Positions 36,974 to 45,324 of a stretch of DNA of 46,012 nt are shown piece by piece. Source of the stretch: CAYXDO01 sp964463485. GTDB lineage: Bacteria; Myxococcota; Kuafuiibacteriia; Kuafuiibacteriales; Kuafuiibacteriaceae. The notes below the pieces were generated by a model, which was given only the letters and a program-made list of their open reading frames with translations, was not told where the DNA came from and did no database searches. The stretch lies in assembly GCA_964463485.1 (NCBI GenBank), contig CAYXDO010000084.1, positions 1 to 46,012 of the forward strand, written 5' to 3'. Position 1 is the stretch's first letter; each line of letters opens with the position of its first letter. The translations under genes and the position numbers were made by a program.

Positions 36974-38730
36974 CGACGAAATGGGAACCCGTACCCGATT
37001 CGCGGATCGCGGAGCTCATCACCCTCCCCGCGGGCGTCGTGAACCTGAGGCGAGACCTCCATCTCTTCGTGAGCTTCGTGCGACCCGAGGGACTCAAACG
37101 AAGTCATCGAGGCAACACCATTCCGAAAGGTCCAGCGCTCAAGCTCGCGAAGATCCTGTCCTGGGCCGGTGAAGCGGACGCCGTCGACGAAAATGACAGA
37201 GGATCCTGGTCGAATTTCGTCTCCTTCGTCGCGCGCGACCTCGGGTTGGTGACCTTCGAGGTCGAAGGCAAATACTTGGGATACTCGAGCTCCGCGCCGA
37301 GCTTTCCGGACAACGTGATCGAAGTGGTCGAACCCCGGGTGACTTCGTGGCTGGCCTCGTCCCCGTCCGCAAAGGAGCGCTCGATCCTCGACTCGTTGAT
37401 TCGCCGAAAAGGGAACGAGTTCTTCCAACATGCGACGCTCGTCGCCGGCGAGCGGTTCGACTCCGCAGGTTGCGCGATCGGACCGGCCTCTCGCATGGAT
37501 CTCGCTCGGATTCGCGACAGGCTGCTCGGAATCCTCTGCGAGCTTCCGACGAACGTTTGGCTACCCATCGCGACGCTCATCGATCACGTCCGTGCGACGG
37601 CTCCACATCTCATCCTCGACCCCGCGCTTCGTAAGGTTCCGCTGGAAGACTGGCAACTGAGACAAAAGAAGCGAGGGCTGCAAATCGACGAAAAGGTGGA
37701 CGACCTCTATTGGAATTTTCGTGAATTTCCGAGCGAGCGAGGCGGACGGGTTTGGGGAAAGGAGATCCAACTCACCGAGAAGTCCTCGGACGGATTTCGC
37801 CGGGTGGAGGGCCGATTCCTCCAGTACTTCCTCCAAGAAATCCCCTACCTGTGTGGCTTCGTGGATCTAGCCCTCGAGCCCCGCCACCGGGAGTCGATCT
37901 CTCTCCCGCTGAACGCAGTCGCCGCGTTCCGGTTGACTCCGAGGCTGAAGCAAGTCGTTCGCCGCGAGCCCTCGCTCGATGAAGTGAGTGTGACGTTCTT
38001 GCCGAATTTCGAAGTACTCGTCGTGGCTCAGTCTTGGCCCGATCGCGAGCTCGCGACACTGTCTCCGTTCACGAAGCTCATGAAGGAGGACGGCCCAACC
38101 CACATGCTTCGCCTCGACCAAAAAAGCATCGTCGCCTTCGTCGCGAAAAATCCGAACGCGCCCAGTGTCAAATCGACTTTGCAGAGCCTAAGTCAAAAGC
38201 CTCTGCCCACCAACGTCGCTTCGGAGCTCGATGCCTGGAGCGGTCACGCTCAAAAGCTCACCATCTTCGATCAACTCGCCTTGATCGAGCTCAGGGGCCC
38301 CTCCTCGGTGGAGCTCCGCGCCGAGCTCGGCTCGCTGGCCGCGGACGACGGGATGGGTCGGTTCGTCTTGGCGACGGACCCGGAGCGCGCGATCTCCGTG
38401 CTCGAGCAACGCCTTCGTGTGCCTCGCACAGTGACTCACACGGAGGACCGGTACCACGCCGACTGGGACAGCGAAGCCGGCTCCGACCGGAAGAAGGCGA
38501 AGTCGAAACCAGAACCAAAGCCGAAGAGACAAGCTACGCTGACCACCGAGGATCTGATCGGTTGTCGGAGTGACGATCCCGAGCTCTTGCGCGCGCTGCA
38601 AAAGGCCCTCGTCGCGGCCGGTCGGAGTTGTTGGTTGGTCGAAGGTGAGTTGCTGGTCGTGAGCGCCGCGGACCTATCGCAGGTTCGTGCAACGCTGAGG
38701 AAGCTCGATGATTTCGAGGTATTCGGTTGA
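36970..38730 (+). CDS. Helicase-associated protein (XPB/Ssl2 N-terminal-like domain)
   Basis: The start is GTG at 36970, overlapping the previous stop; the product has 586 residues. Residues about 335-450 (EVSVTFLPNFEVLVVAQSWP, then FTKLMKEDGPTHMLRL, KPLPTNVASELDAW) fit the helicase-associated Helicase_C_3-type domain that also forms the N terminus of XPB proteins. In several actinobacteria a protein with this domain is encoded directly beside XPB. The first 300 residues are helical and unassigned. A basic stretch (KKAKSKPEPKPKRQ) lies near residues 510-525. The stop overlaps the helicase start (TTGA). The protein probably forms a complex with the XPB helicase of the next gene. Confidence 0.65.
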   Translation: MTTKWEPVPDSRIAELITLPAGVVNLRRDLHLFVSFVRPEGLKRSHRGNTIPKGPALKLAKILSWAGEADAVDENDRGSWSNFVSFVARDLGLVTFEVEGKYLGYSSSAPSFPDNVIEVVEPRVTSWLASSPSAKERSILDSLIRRKGNEFFQHATLVAGERFDSAGCAIGPASRMDLARIRDRLLGILCELPTNVWLPIATLIDHVRATAPHLILDPALRKVPLEDWQLRQKKRGLQIDEKVDDLYWNFREFPSERGGRVWGKEIQLTEKSSDGFRRVEGRFLQYFLQEIPYLCGFVDLALEPRHRESISLPLNAVAAFRLTPRLKQVVRREPSLDEVSVTFLPNFEVLVVAQSWPDRELATLSPFTKLMKEDGPTHMLRLDQKSIVAFVAKNPNAPSVKSTLQSLSQKPLPTNVASELDAWSGHAQKLTIFDQLALIELRGPSSVELRAELGSLAADDGMGRFVLATDPERAISVLEQRLRVPRTVTHTEDRYHADWDSEAGSDRKKAKSKPEPKPKRQATLTTEDLIGCRSDDPELLRALQKALVAAGRSCWLVEGELLVVSAADLSQVRATLRKLDDFEVFG

Positions 38731-40421
38731 ACGCTGACCCCTCCACGATCGGATCCGCCTCGGCTCGACCTCTCATCGTGCAAAGCGACGGCACGGTGCT
38801 CCTCGAGGTCGACGGCCCTGGATACGAGGAGGCTCGGGACTTCTTGGGTGGGTTCGCGCAGCTCGAACGTTCTCCCGAGCATGTTCACACCTACCGGCTC
38901 ACACCCTTATCGCTGTGGAACGCGGCGGCGGTTGGATTTCGCTACGAGCCCATCGCCGCGGGCCTGGAGCGGCTCTCCCGGTTTCCAGTTCCGAATACCG
39001 CCCTCGAGCTCGTCCGAGAGCAACTGTCCCGATATGGCCGGACGAGACTCACGCGCGGTCCTTCGGACGAGTTGTTGCTGGCCAGCGACGATCCCGCGGT
39101 GCTTCGCCAAGTCTCTGCGGACGAGCACGTGGGTCCGCTCCTCCTTGGTCAGCGAGGGGGGGGCTTTGCGATCTCTGCCAAGGACCGGGGCGCGCTGAAG
39201 GTCGCCATGATCCGACTCGGCCACCCGGTCGAGGACTTGTGTGGCTACGTCACCGGCACTCGACTCGAGGTCAGCATCGGGGACCGTGGGCGCAGCGGGG
39301 AGCCCTTCGCGCTGCGGCCCTATCAGTCGGCCGCGGTCAACGCTTTTCACGCAGGAGGAGGCCCTTCGGGAGGCGCAGGGGTGATCGTGTTGCCCTGCGG
39401 ATCTGGCAAGACGATCGTAGGTATCGGAGTCCTCTCTCGCGTGGGGGCGAGGACACTCGTGCTGACGACCAGCACCCTCGCGGTGCATCAGTGGATCGAC
39501 GAGCTGCTGGAGCGGACCAACCTATCACCCGAGTCGATCGGAGAGTACACGGGGCTTCGGAAGGACGTGCGGCCGGTGACGATCGCGACGTACCAGATGC
39601 TCACGCATCGTCCCTCGAAGGAGAGCGAGTTTCCGCACCTCGAGCTCCTGCGCGACGCCGGCTGGGGCCTGATCGTGTACGACGAGGTTCACATGCTGCC
39701 GGCCCCCGTGTTCCGAGCGACCGCCGAGCTCCAGGCGCGTCGTCGCCTAGGACTCACGGCGACCTTGGTGCGAGAAGACGGTCGAGAAGACGACGTCTTC
39801 GCGCTGATCGGACCCAAACGTTACGAAGTTCCCTGGCGGGTGCTCGAAGGGCAAGGGTACATCGCCGAAGCCAGCTGCTCCGAGGTCCGCGTCGAGTTGA
39901 GCACGTCCCGCCGCGTCGAATACGCGCTGGCGAACCGGAGGGACAAATTCCGAATCGCGGCCGAGAATCCTCTGAAGGAGGAAGTCGTGGCCGAGTTGCT
40001 CGTCGAGCACTCCGGGGAGCCCGCGCTGGTGATCGGTCAATACATCGACCAGCTCGAGAGAGTCTCGAAGTTCTTGGATCGACCCCTCATCACGGGTTCG
40101 ACCCCGCAAGCCGAGCGCGAGCGACTCTTCGATCGGTTTCGGCGGGGTGAAGAGCGCGTGTTGGTAGTCTCGAAGGTCGCGAACTTCGCGATCGATCTCC
40201 CGGACGCGAGCCTACTCATCCAGGTGTCGGGCACGTACGGATCTCGGCAGGAGGAGGCCCAGCGTTTAGGACGGATTCTGCGACCAAAGGCTCGACCGGC
40301 GACGTTCTATACGATCGTCTCGCGGGATACCGTCGAGCAGGAGTTTGCGAGAAAGAGGCAGATGTTCCTCGTCGAGCAGGGGTACGGATATCAAATCATG
40401 AACGTGGCAGCCGGAGGTTGA
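38727..40421 (+). CDS. XPB-type superfamily 2 DNA helicase
   Basis: The TTG at 38727 overlaps the previous stop (TTGA), so expression is coupled; the product has 564 residues. The N-terminal domain (HTYRLTPLSLWNAAAVGF) is the XPB/Ssl2-type fold. Helicase motifs are complete: Walker A PCGSGKT (223-229), DEVH at 319-322, LTATLVREDG holding the XPB-specific R-E-D motif (349-351), and motif VI QRLGRILR (512-519). A thumb-like insertion lies between the two RecA domains, as expected. XPB is a DNA-unwinding or translocating enzyme known from eukaryotic and archaeal excision repair and from some bacteria. Here it is joined to SAP-like and Helicase_C_3-like partners, so a dedicated repair or DNA-processing complex is likely. 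Confidence 0.93.
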   Translation: MNADPSTIGSASARPLIVQSDGTVLLEVDGPGYEEARDFLGGFAQLERSPEHVHTYRLTPLSLWNAAAVGFRYEPIAAGLERLSRFPVPNTALELVREQLSRYGRTRLTRGPSDELLLASDDPAVLRQVSADEHVGPLLLGQRGGGFAISAKDRGALKVAMIRLGHPVEDLCGYVTGTRLEVSIGDRGRSGEPFALRPYQSAAVNAFHAGGGPSGGAGVIVLPCGSGKTIVGIGVLSRVGARTLVLTTSTLAVHQWIDELLERTNLSPESIGEYTGLRKDVRPVTIATYQMLTHRPSKESEFPHLELLRDAGWGLIVYDEVHMLPAPVFRATAELQARRRLGLTATLVREDGREDDVFALIGPKRYEVPWRVLEGQGYIAEASCSEVRVELSTSRRVEYALANRRDKFRIAAENPLKEEVVAELLVEHSGEPALVIGQYIDQLERVSKFLDRPLITGSTPQAERERLFDRFRRGEERVLVVSKVANFAIDLPDASLLIQVSGTYGSRQEEAQRLGRILRPKARPATFYTIVSRDTVEQEFARKRQMFLVEQGYGYQIMNVAAGG

Positions 40422-40562
40422 TTCGTCCGCAGTCACGCGAACGACGACAGATTTTTGACGGCGATGAAGCCGTGACCGCGCATTCGTTCATCATGGGCCA
40501 AGCCAACGACTGCCCGCAAATTCGCGTTGCGCGACTCGCGACTCGCTGCCAAGGATGTCGCG

Positions 40563-41471
40563 GTGTGCTTTGCGCTGAAAAATGTCCTGGCGGTGGCGCT
40601 CGCGGCGTTCACCTCCGGATGCGGGCTCCGTGATCAGGGCTTGGCGCCTCGGCCACCGGTGCCCATGGAGCCCGCGCGAGTCGAGCACGTGATCCTCTTG
40701 AGCATCGACGGAGGCAAGCCAACCGTGATCCGGGGAGGGTCCATGCCACTCACCACCAGACGTGCGGAGGAAGGCGCGAGCTCATGGGAGGCAAGAACGG
40801 TCTTTCCGAGCATCACGCTCGTCTCCCATACGTCGATGCTCACCGGACTCACCCCGGAACGCCATCGCGTCGACTGGAATTCCTGGCGACCCGAGGCGGG
40901 GCCCGTCGCCATACCCACCGTCTTCGAGCTCCTCGAGCGCCAGGGCCACAAGACGGCGCTGTTCGCGACCAAGGAGAAGCTGCGGCACTTGGACCGCCCA
41001 GGAACGATCGCTCACGTCGAGATCGCTGCGCAGCAGGCCAAACTCATCGCCGAAGCTGCCGCCAGGCACATCCTCGCCCACCGACCGTCCTTCGTGTTCG
41101 TACACTTCTCGGAGCCCGATCTCGCGGGTCATTCGCACGGCTGGGGCTCCGAGGCGCAAAGGTCGGCGCTGCTCGAGGTCGACCAGGCGATCGCCGTGCT
41201 GGAGCGGGCGGTCGCCGAGGCCAAGATCGCGGACCAGACGGTCTTCCTCGTGACCGCCGACCACGGAGGGCACGACAGGACTCATGGTCACGATACTCGC
41301 GACGACATGACCATCCCTTGGATCGCCTTTGGCAGTCACGTTCGCAGAGGTCATCAGCTCCGCGAGCTCATCACCACCTATGACACCGCGGCCACCGTAC
41401 TCTGGCTCCTTGGAGCTCCCGTGCCGAGCGAGTGGGACGGCCGACCCGTGACCAGCGCCTTCACCGAGTGA
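40563..41471 (+). CDS. Alkaline phosphatase superfamily (phosphodiesterase-like) lipoprotein
   Basis: The GTG at 40563 is preferred: AAGGA lies 9 nt upstream, and it begins directly at a signal peptide with lipobox TSGC (Cys 20). The product has 302 residues. Family motifs: LLSIDGG (metal ligand D49), FPSITLVSHTSMLTG (nucleophile T85), EPDLAGHSHG (D186, H190) and TADHGGHDRTHGHD (D233, H234, H243). This order fits the type I phosphodiesterase/nucleotide pyrophosphatase branch of the superfamily, which hydrolyses phosphodiesters with two metal ions. It is exported and lipid anchored. The substrate is unknown. Lipoprotein copy 3 starts within 3 bp of its stop, so the two are cotranscribed. Confidence 0.85.
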   Translation: MCFALKNVLAVALAAFTSGCGLRDQGLAPRPPVPMEPARVEHVILLSIDGGKPTVIRGGSMPLTTRRAEEGASSWEARTVFPSITLVSHTSMLTGLTPERHRVDWNSWRPEAGPVAIPTVFELLERQGHKTALFATKEKLRHLDRPGTIAHVEIAAQQAKLIAEAAARHILAHRPSFVFVHFSEPDLAGHSHGWGSEAQRSALLEVDQAIAVLERAVAEAKIADQTVFLVTADHGGHDRTHGHDTRDDMTIPWIAFGSHVRRGHQLRELITTYDTAATVLWLLGAPVPSEWDGRPVTSAFTE

Positions 41472-41473
41472 CC

Positions 41474-43813
41474 ATGGTCCGCTCGGTACCTTTGATTACG
41501 TTTCTTGGCTTCTCATACTCATTGTGGGGCTGCCACTCCTCCGTCGTGATCTCGGGCGTCGCGTCGGAGTCCGATACCTTGGTCGTCGCGTCGGAGCTCG
41601 ACGGACACCACAGCGTGTCACTCAGCCGGGGACGACATGAATTCGAAATCGAAGAGGGCTCCCGCATCGCCGCCTTTGCCATCCCTGCCGGCGTGTACTT
41701 CGACCTGGCGGGCCAGCCACTGGGTCTGGAATCAGCCAGGGGAGCCATTTCCACAGACTCCCTCCTCGAGGGAGCGTGCGGCACCTGCCAGATCGAGCGA
41801 CCGCGTGGCCTCCAGGTCCTCCTCCCCGGAGACCGATGCCCCATTCCAAGTGAGCTCCGAATCGCGAACGGACTGATCTCTGAGGGCGAGCTCGTGCCCT
41901 CTGCCGAGGCCGAAGCGCTCGCAGGGTTGGTGCGCCTCGACTTGGAGGGACAGTGTCTTTGCTCCGAGCAGAGCGATCCCAAAGAAATCACCCTCGAGAC
42001 CTTGGCCCCGCTCGAGGACGCCGCGACCGTGACCGACTACGCCCTGGCTCCTGACGGGTCGGTGGCCGTGCTCACCTCCGTTCAACTGCTCCTCGTGGAG
42101 CCGAACGGACGACGCTGGACTTACTCGACCGACGCGACCCGGCACGCCGGACCCGTTTTTCTCCCGAATACCAGCCCTCCTGCGTTTGCTTTCCTGACGG
42201 AATCTGGCCTCGAACGAGTTTCGGCGGGAGACTTGGCTCCGAGCCTCATTCAACCTGAGGCCGACGGGGGTTGGCTCGCAGCCAACGACCAATGGATCGT
42301 GGCGACGGACTATCGCGCCGGTCCAACTCTCCCGGAAATGCGCGTCTTCGCGTGCGGCCGCGACCCTGGCGCCGGCTGCGTGCTCCATCGCTTCGACCGC
42401 GCCTGCATCGGCCGCCCGGCGTCCATTTCCAGCATCGGCGATGAGTTCTGGCTCGTTTCGGACACCGGCCGGATCGGCCGAGGCAGCCCGGAGCGCGGGT
42501 GGTCCTGTCCCCTCGACTTGGGATCGACGGTGCTCGTCGGGCTGATTTCGGATGAGTTGCCGCCTGGGATGACTTCGGTGACTTGCTCCGAGTCAGCAGA
42601 AGGGGCGGAGGTTGTCGTGTTCGACTTGTCCGGCGCTGCGTCTCGCCTCGTGACGACCGCGAGCGCTCCTCTTCGCAAGTGCGGATCGGCTCCCTTCGTC
42701 GAAGCCGACTCCGTCATCGCACCCCTTTCTCGTGGGGCCGTCGTGTACTCATCGACCAGCCGCTCCGCCTCGGTGGTCGAGGACTTCGAGCGCCACGGCC
42801 GGGCGTTGGCCGGCGCGAAGCAGCGCGACGGCCTGTGGGCGCTCGCGACACCTGACTCGTCGATCTGGGTAGAGACCGCCACGGTCACTCGCCTCGTATA
42901 TGGACGCGACCAGCCCGATCCGGCCACGCCGGTGATTGCATGGCATCGCGGCGACCTCGTGGCGTACGCGCCGAGCGGGCTGGCGCTCCCTACCCGTACG
43001 ACTCCTCCTCCTCCTCCTCTAGCTGGGCTCGATCGAGGGGAGCTGCTCGTTCGCATCGTGACGAGCCCGTTCCGAACGTTCGTACTCACGCGTCTCGAAA
43101 ACGAGACCTTCGTGCGAGGCGCGGACCCCGACACGGGCGAGTTAGGTCCTCGTGAGTCCATCGGGGACCGAGTCGTCCACCGAGCGGTCCTCGCATCGGG
43201 GCGACTCGTATTCCTGTCCGAGGGTTCCATGTGGTTTTGGCATCCAGGTGACTCGCCCCGGCAGATTTACAGCGGAGCGAACCTGACGGATCTCTCCGTC
43301 GCTCAGGACGTATTCTGGGCTACGGGGGCCAACGTCCTGCTCCGCGGGGCTTTCGTAGGCTCCGAGCTCCAACTCGACGTCTTCGAGCTGGGTTCCGATG
43401 ACTCTGATCCGGCGCTCCTTCCCACCGAACCCATGGAGGGTATCGGGATCTTCGCCCACTGCGGGAGCCGCGCGAGAGTTGCGTTACGACAGCGCGGAGT
43501 CCGCTTGTCCGTGACGCAGATTTACTGGAAGGCCTTCGAAGTTACGATCGGGCCTTCGCCCTGCGGAGACACGAGGCCGAGTGGCTTGTCGCTCTGTTCG
43601 GAAGAGTCCCCCTCAGCCGTTGGGGGCACCGTCCAGATGTTCCTCTCTCGAAACGTCGCGGTTCGCGACAACGGATTCGTTCACGCATCCAAGCAGGTCT
43701 TTCTTTCTCCGCTTCGACCGATGGCGGACGGCGTGGCATCGGAAGACGGGCGTGCGCTCGCGATCTCGGCGTCGTTTGGGCGCGTCGGGTTGATCCAGGA
43801 GGCCGCCAAGTGA
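41474..43813 (+). CDS. Large lipoprotein of the paralogous family (copy 3)
   Basis: Either the ATG at 41474 or the GTG at 41468, which overlaps the upstream stop by 4 nt, could start it; the ATG is given here. The product has 779 residues with lipobox SLWGC (Cys 20). Family signature: FDLAGQPL, CGTC (102-105), GDRCPIP (C122) and CLC (161-163), matching copy 1 in order and spacing. A Pro-rich run TTPPPPPLAG is coded by CTC-type repeats near 43005. Most of the protein is beta-rich, with repeated short blocks. It is directly behind the phosphodiesterase gene, which suggests a common envelope pathway. Confidence 0.78.
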   Translation: MVRSVPLITFLGFSYSLWGCHSSVVISGVASESDTLVVASELDGHHSVSLSRGRHEFEIEEGSRIAAFAIPAGVYFDLAGQPLGLESARGAISTDSLLEGACGTCQIERPRGLQVLLPGDRCPIPSELRIANGLISEGELVPSAEAEALAGLVRLDLEGQCLCSEQSDPKEITLETLAPLEDAATVTDYALAPDGSVAVLTSVQLLLVEPNGRRWTYSTDATRHAGPVFLPNTSPPAFAFLTESGLERVSAGDLAPSLIQPEADGGWLAANDQWIVATDYRAGPTLPEMRVFACGRDPGAGCVLHRFDRACIGRPASISSIGDEFWLVSDTGRIGRGSPERGWSCPLDLGSTVLVGLISDELPPGMTSVTCSESAEGAEVVVFDLSGAASRLVTTASAPLRKCGSAPFVEADSVIAPLSRGAVVYSSTSRSASVVEDFERHGRALAGAKQRDGLWALATPDSSIWVETATVTRLVYGRDQPDPATPVIAWHRGDLVAYAPSGLALPTRTTPPPPPLAGLDRGELLVRIVTSPFRTFVLTRLENETFVRGADPDTGELGPRESIGDRVVHRAVLASGRLVFLSEGSMWFWHPGDSPRQIYSGANLTDLSVAQDVFWATGANVLLRGAFVGSELQLDVFELGSDDSDPALLPTEPMEGIGIFAHCGSRARVALRQRGVRLSVTQIYWKAFEVTIGPSPCGDTRPSGLSLCSEESPSAVGGTVQMFLSRNVAVRDNGFVHASKQVFLSPLRPMADGVASEDGRALAISASFGRVGLIQEAAK

Positions 43814-43860
43814 GCGCAGCGAGCTCATGGCGCCGCCGGCCTCGCAGGGAGTTGGACCGA

Positions 43861-45324
43861 TCAGCCGAGGTAGGGAGACAGGTCCTGAATTTCGAAAACA
43901 CCGGGCTTCGGGACTGGCAGCGAGTAGTCCTTTTGCATGAGTCGTCGAATGACCTCCGGACGGCGCTCTCGGACGTCGGTGAACAAGTCGAGCGCAGCGA
44001 CGCTGAAGGCTTTTTTCTGAGCGCAGCTCTCGGTCACCGTCCCGAAATAGCCGCGGTCCATGACCATCGCGCGGTGATAACACTCCCCGCCGCACAGGCG
44101 CTGATTCCAGCAGGACGCGCAGGGCTCACGGCTCGTCACCGGCGCGAAGATGTGGCGGCGTGCGTCGAGCTCTGGGAGGCCGTCGCGGACGTTTCCAAGG
44201 CGGTACCGAGTCTCCCCGTAGAAGTGATGACAAGGGTACAGGTCACCGTTCGCGTCGACGCCGAGGGCGCCGATGCCCGCGTTGCACGGGTGTGAGCTCG
44301 TCACCGCCGCCCCGCGCTTCTTCAACCGCTCCAGGATGGCCGTGAAGGGATGAATTCCGATCACGGTTCCGTCGAGGAGGAGCTCCCGATACCAACTCGC
44401 GAGCGCCTCGATCTCCCGGGCGTCGGTTTGATCGTCATACCCATCCTCCGAGTAGGCAGCCTGAACATAGAGCTCGTTGAAACCGAGGTCGTACAAATAT
44501 TTGTGGAGTGGCAGGAGCTGAGTTGCCTTCGTGGCGACCGAACGGACCCGGCGAAGGGGCTGTTTCGAGGTCTCCACGAGCCGCCGGACGTTTCGCAGGA
44601 CTACTTTCGAAGAACCTTTGCCCGACAGAAAAACTCGATGTTCGTCTTGCATGACCGGCGGGCCGTCGAGGCTGACGATGAGGGAGACGGAACGGTCGTC
44701 GGCCCAGTCTATGACTTCTTGGTCCATCAGCGCGCCGTTGGTGTACAGCACGCAGCCGACATCAACGTCTCTGGCGTCCCCTTGGGCACGAGCCCAGTCG
44801 AGCAGCTCGACGAGGAGCTCCCGCTGCAGGAGAGACTCACCGCCGATCAGCACGAGCACGACCTGGCTCCCTGGAGCTCCTTGATCGAGGACGGCGCGGA
44901 CCATCGCCCTCCCCGTCTCGAGATCCATGTCGAGCGCGCGAGCCTTACCCTGCGCTTCGCGCCCCGGGAGCTCCTGGTAGCAGTACGAGCAGCCCATGTT
45001 ACACCGCGTCGTGTTGCCGATGTTGAGCTGAGTGACGAGGGGCTCGGAGCCCAGAAAATCGGCGCGTGGGGCCGGCGCTCGGATGGCATCGACGACATCC
45101 AAGACGTCGTCCAACACATCTTCATCGGGCCCTGCCCCGAGCGCTCTCTCGGCCGTCCTCAGGAGCTCGGTCTCACCTCGAATGACGGCGAGATTCTGAG
45201 TTGCCAACAGGAGCGAGTGTGCGCCTCGTTCGAAGCGAATGACCTCCGGCGGTCGCCCCGGGAGCTCCGAGGGTGCGAGCCGCTTAGACCCGGGCTGGCC
45301 GAGAATGGGGAGTCTGGGGTGCAC
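43861..45324 (-). CDS. Radical SAM/SPASM peptide maturase candidate
   Basis: The GTG at 45324 follows the precursor stop with no base in between, so translation is surely coupled; the product has 487 residues. The radical SAM cluster motif is CNMGCSYC (C108, C112, C115). A GGE motif (LIGGESLLQ) follows for SAM binding. The C-terminal SPASM domain is complete in outline: CNAGIGALGVDANGDLYPCH, then the PCASC pair, RLCGGEC, and ESC, as in anaerobic sulfatase maturases and thioether-forming RiPP enzymes. The N-terminal 95 residues may contain a peptide-binding region, but no clear RRE was identified. Its own neighbour on the 5' side is a Cys-repeat peptide, so post-translational modification of that peptide (for example thioether bonds) is the best inference. 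Confidence 0.88.
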   Translation of the reverse strand: MHPRLPILGQPGSKRLAPSELPGRPPEVIRFERGAHSLLLATQNLAVIRGETELLRTAERALGAGPDEDVLDDVLDVVDAIRAPAPRADFLGSEPLVTQLNIGNTTRCNMGCSYCYQELPGREAQGKARALDMDLETGRAMVRAVLDQGAPGSQVVLVLIGGESLLQRELLVELLDWARAQGDARDVDVGCVLYTNGALMDQEVIDWADDRSVSLIVSLDGPPVMQDEHRVFLSGKGSSKVVLRNVRRLVETSKQPLRRVRSVATKATQLLPLHKYLYDLGFNELYVQAAYSEDGYDDQTDAREIEALASWYRELLLDGTVIGIHPFTAILERLKKRGAAVTSSHPCNAGIGALGVDANGDLYPCHHFYGETRYRLGNVRDGLPELDARRHIFAPVTSREPCASCWNQRLCGGECYHRAMVMDRGYFGTVTESCAQKKAFSVAALDLFTDVRERRPEVIRRLMQKDYSLPVPKPGVFEIQDLSPYLG

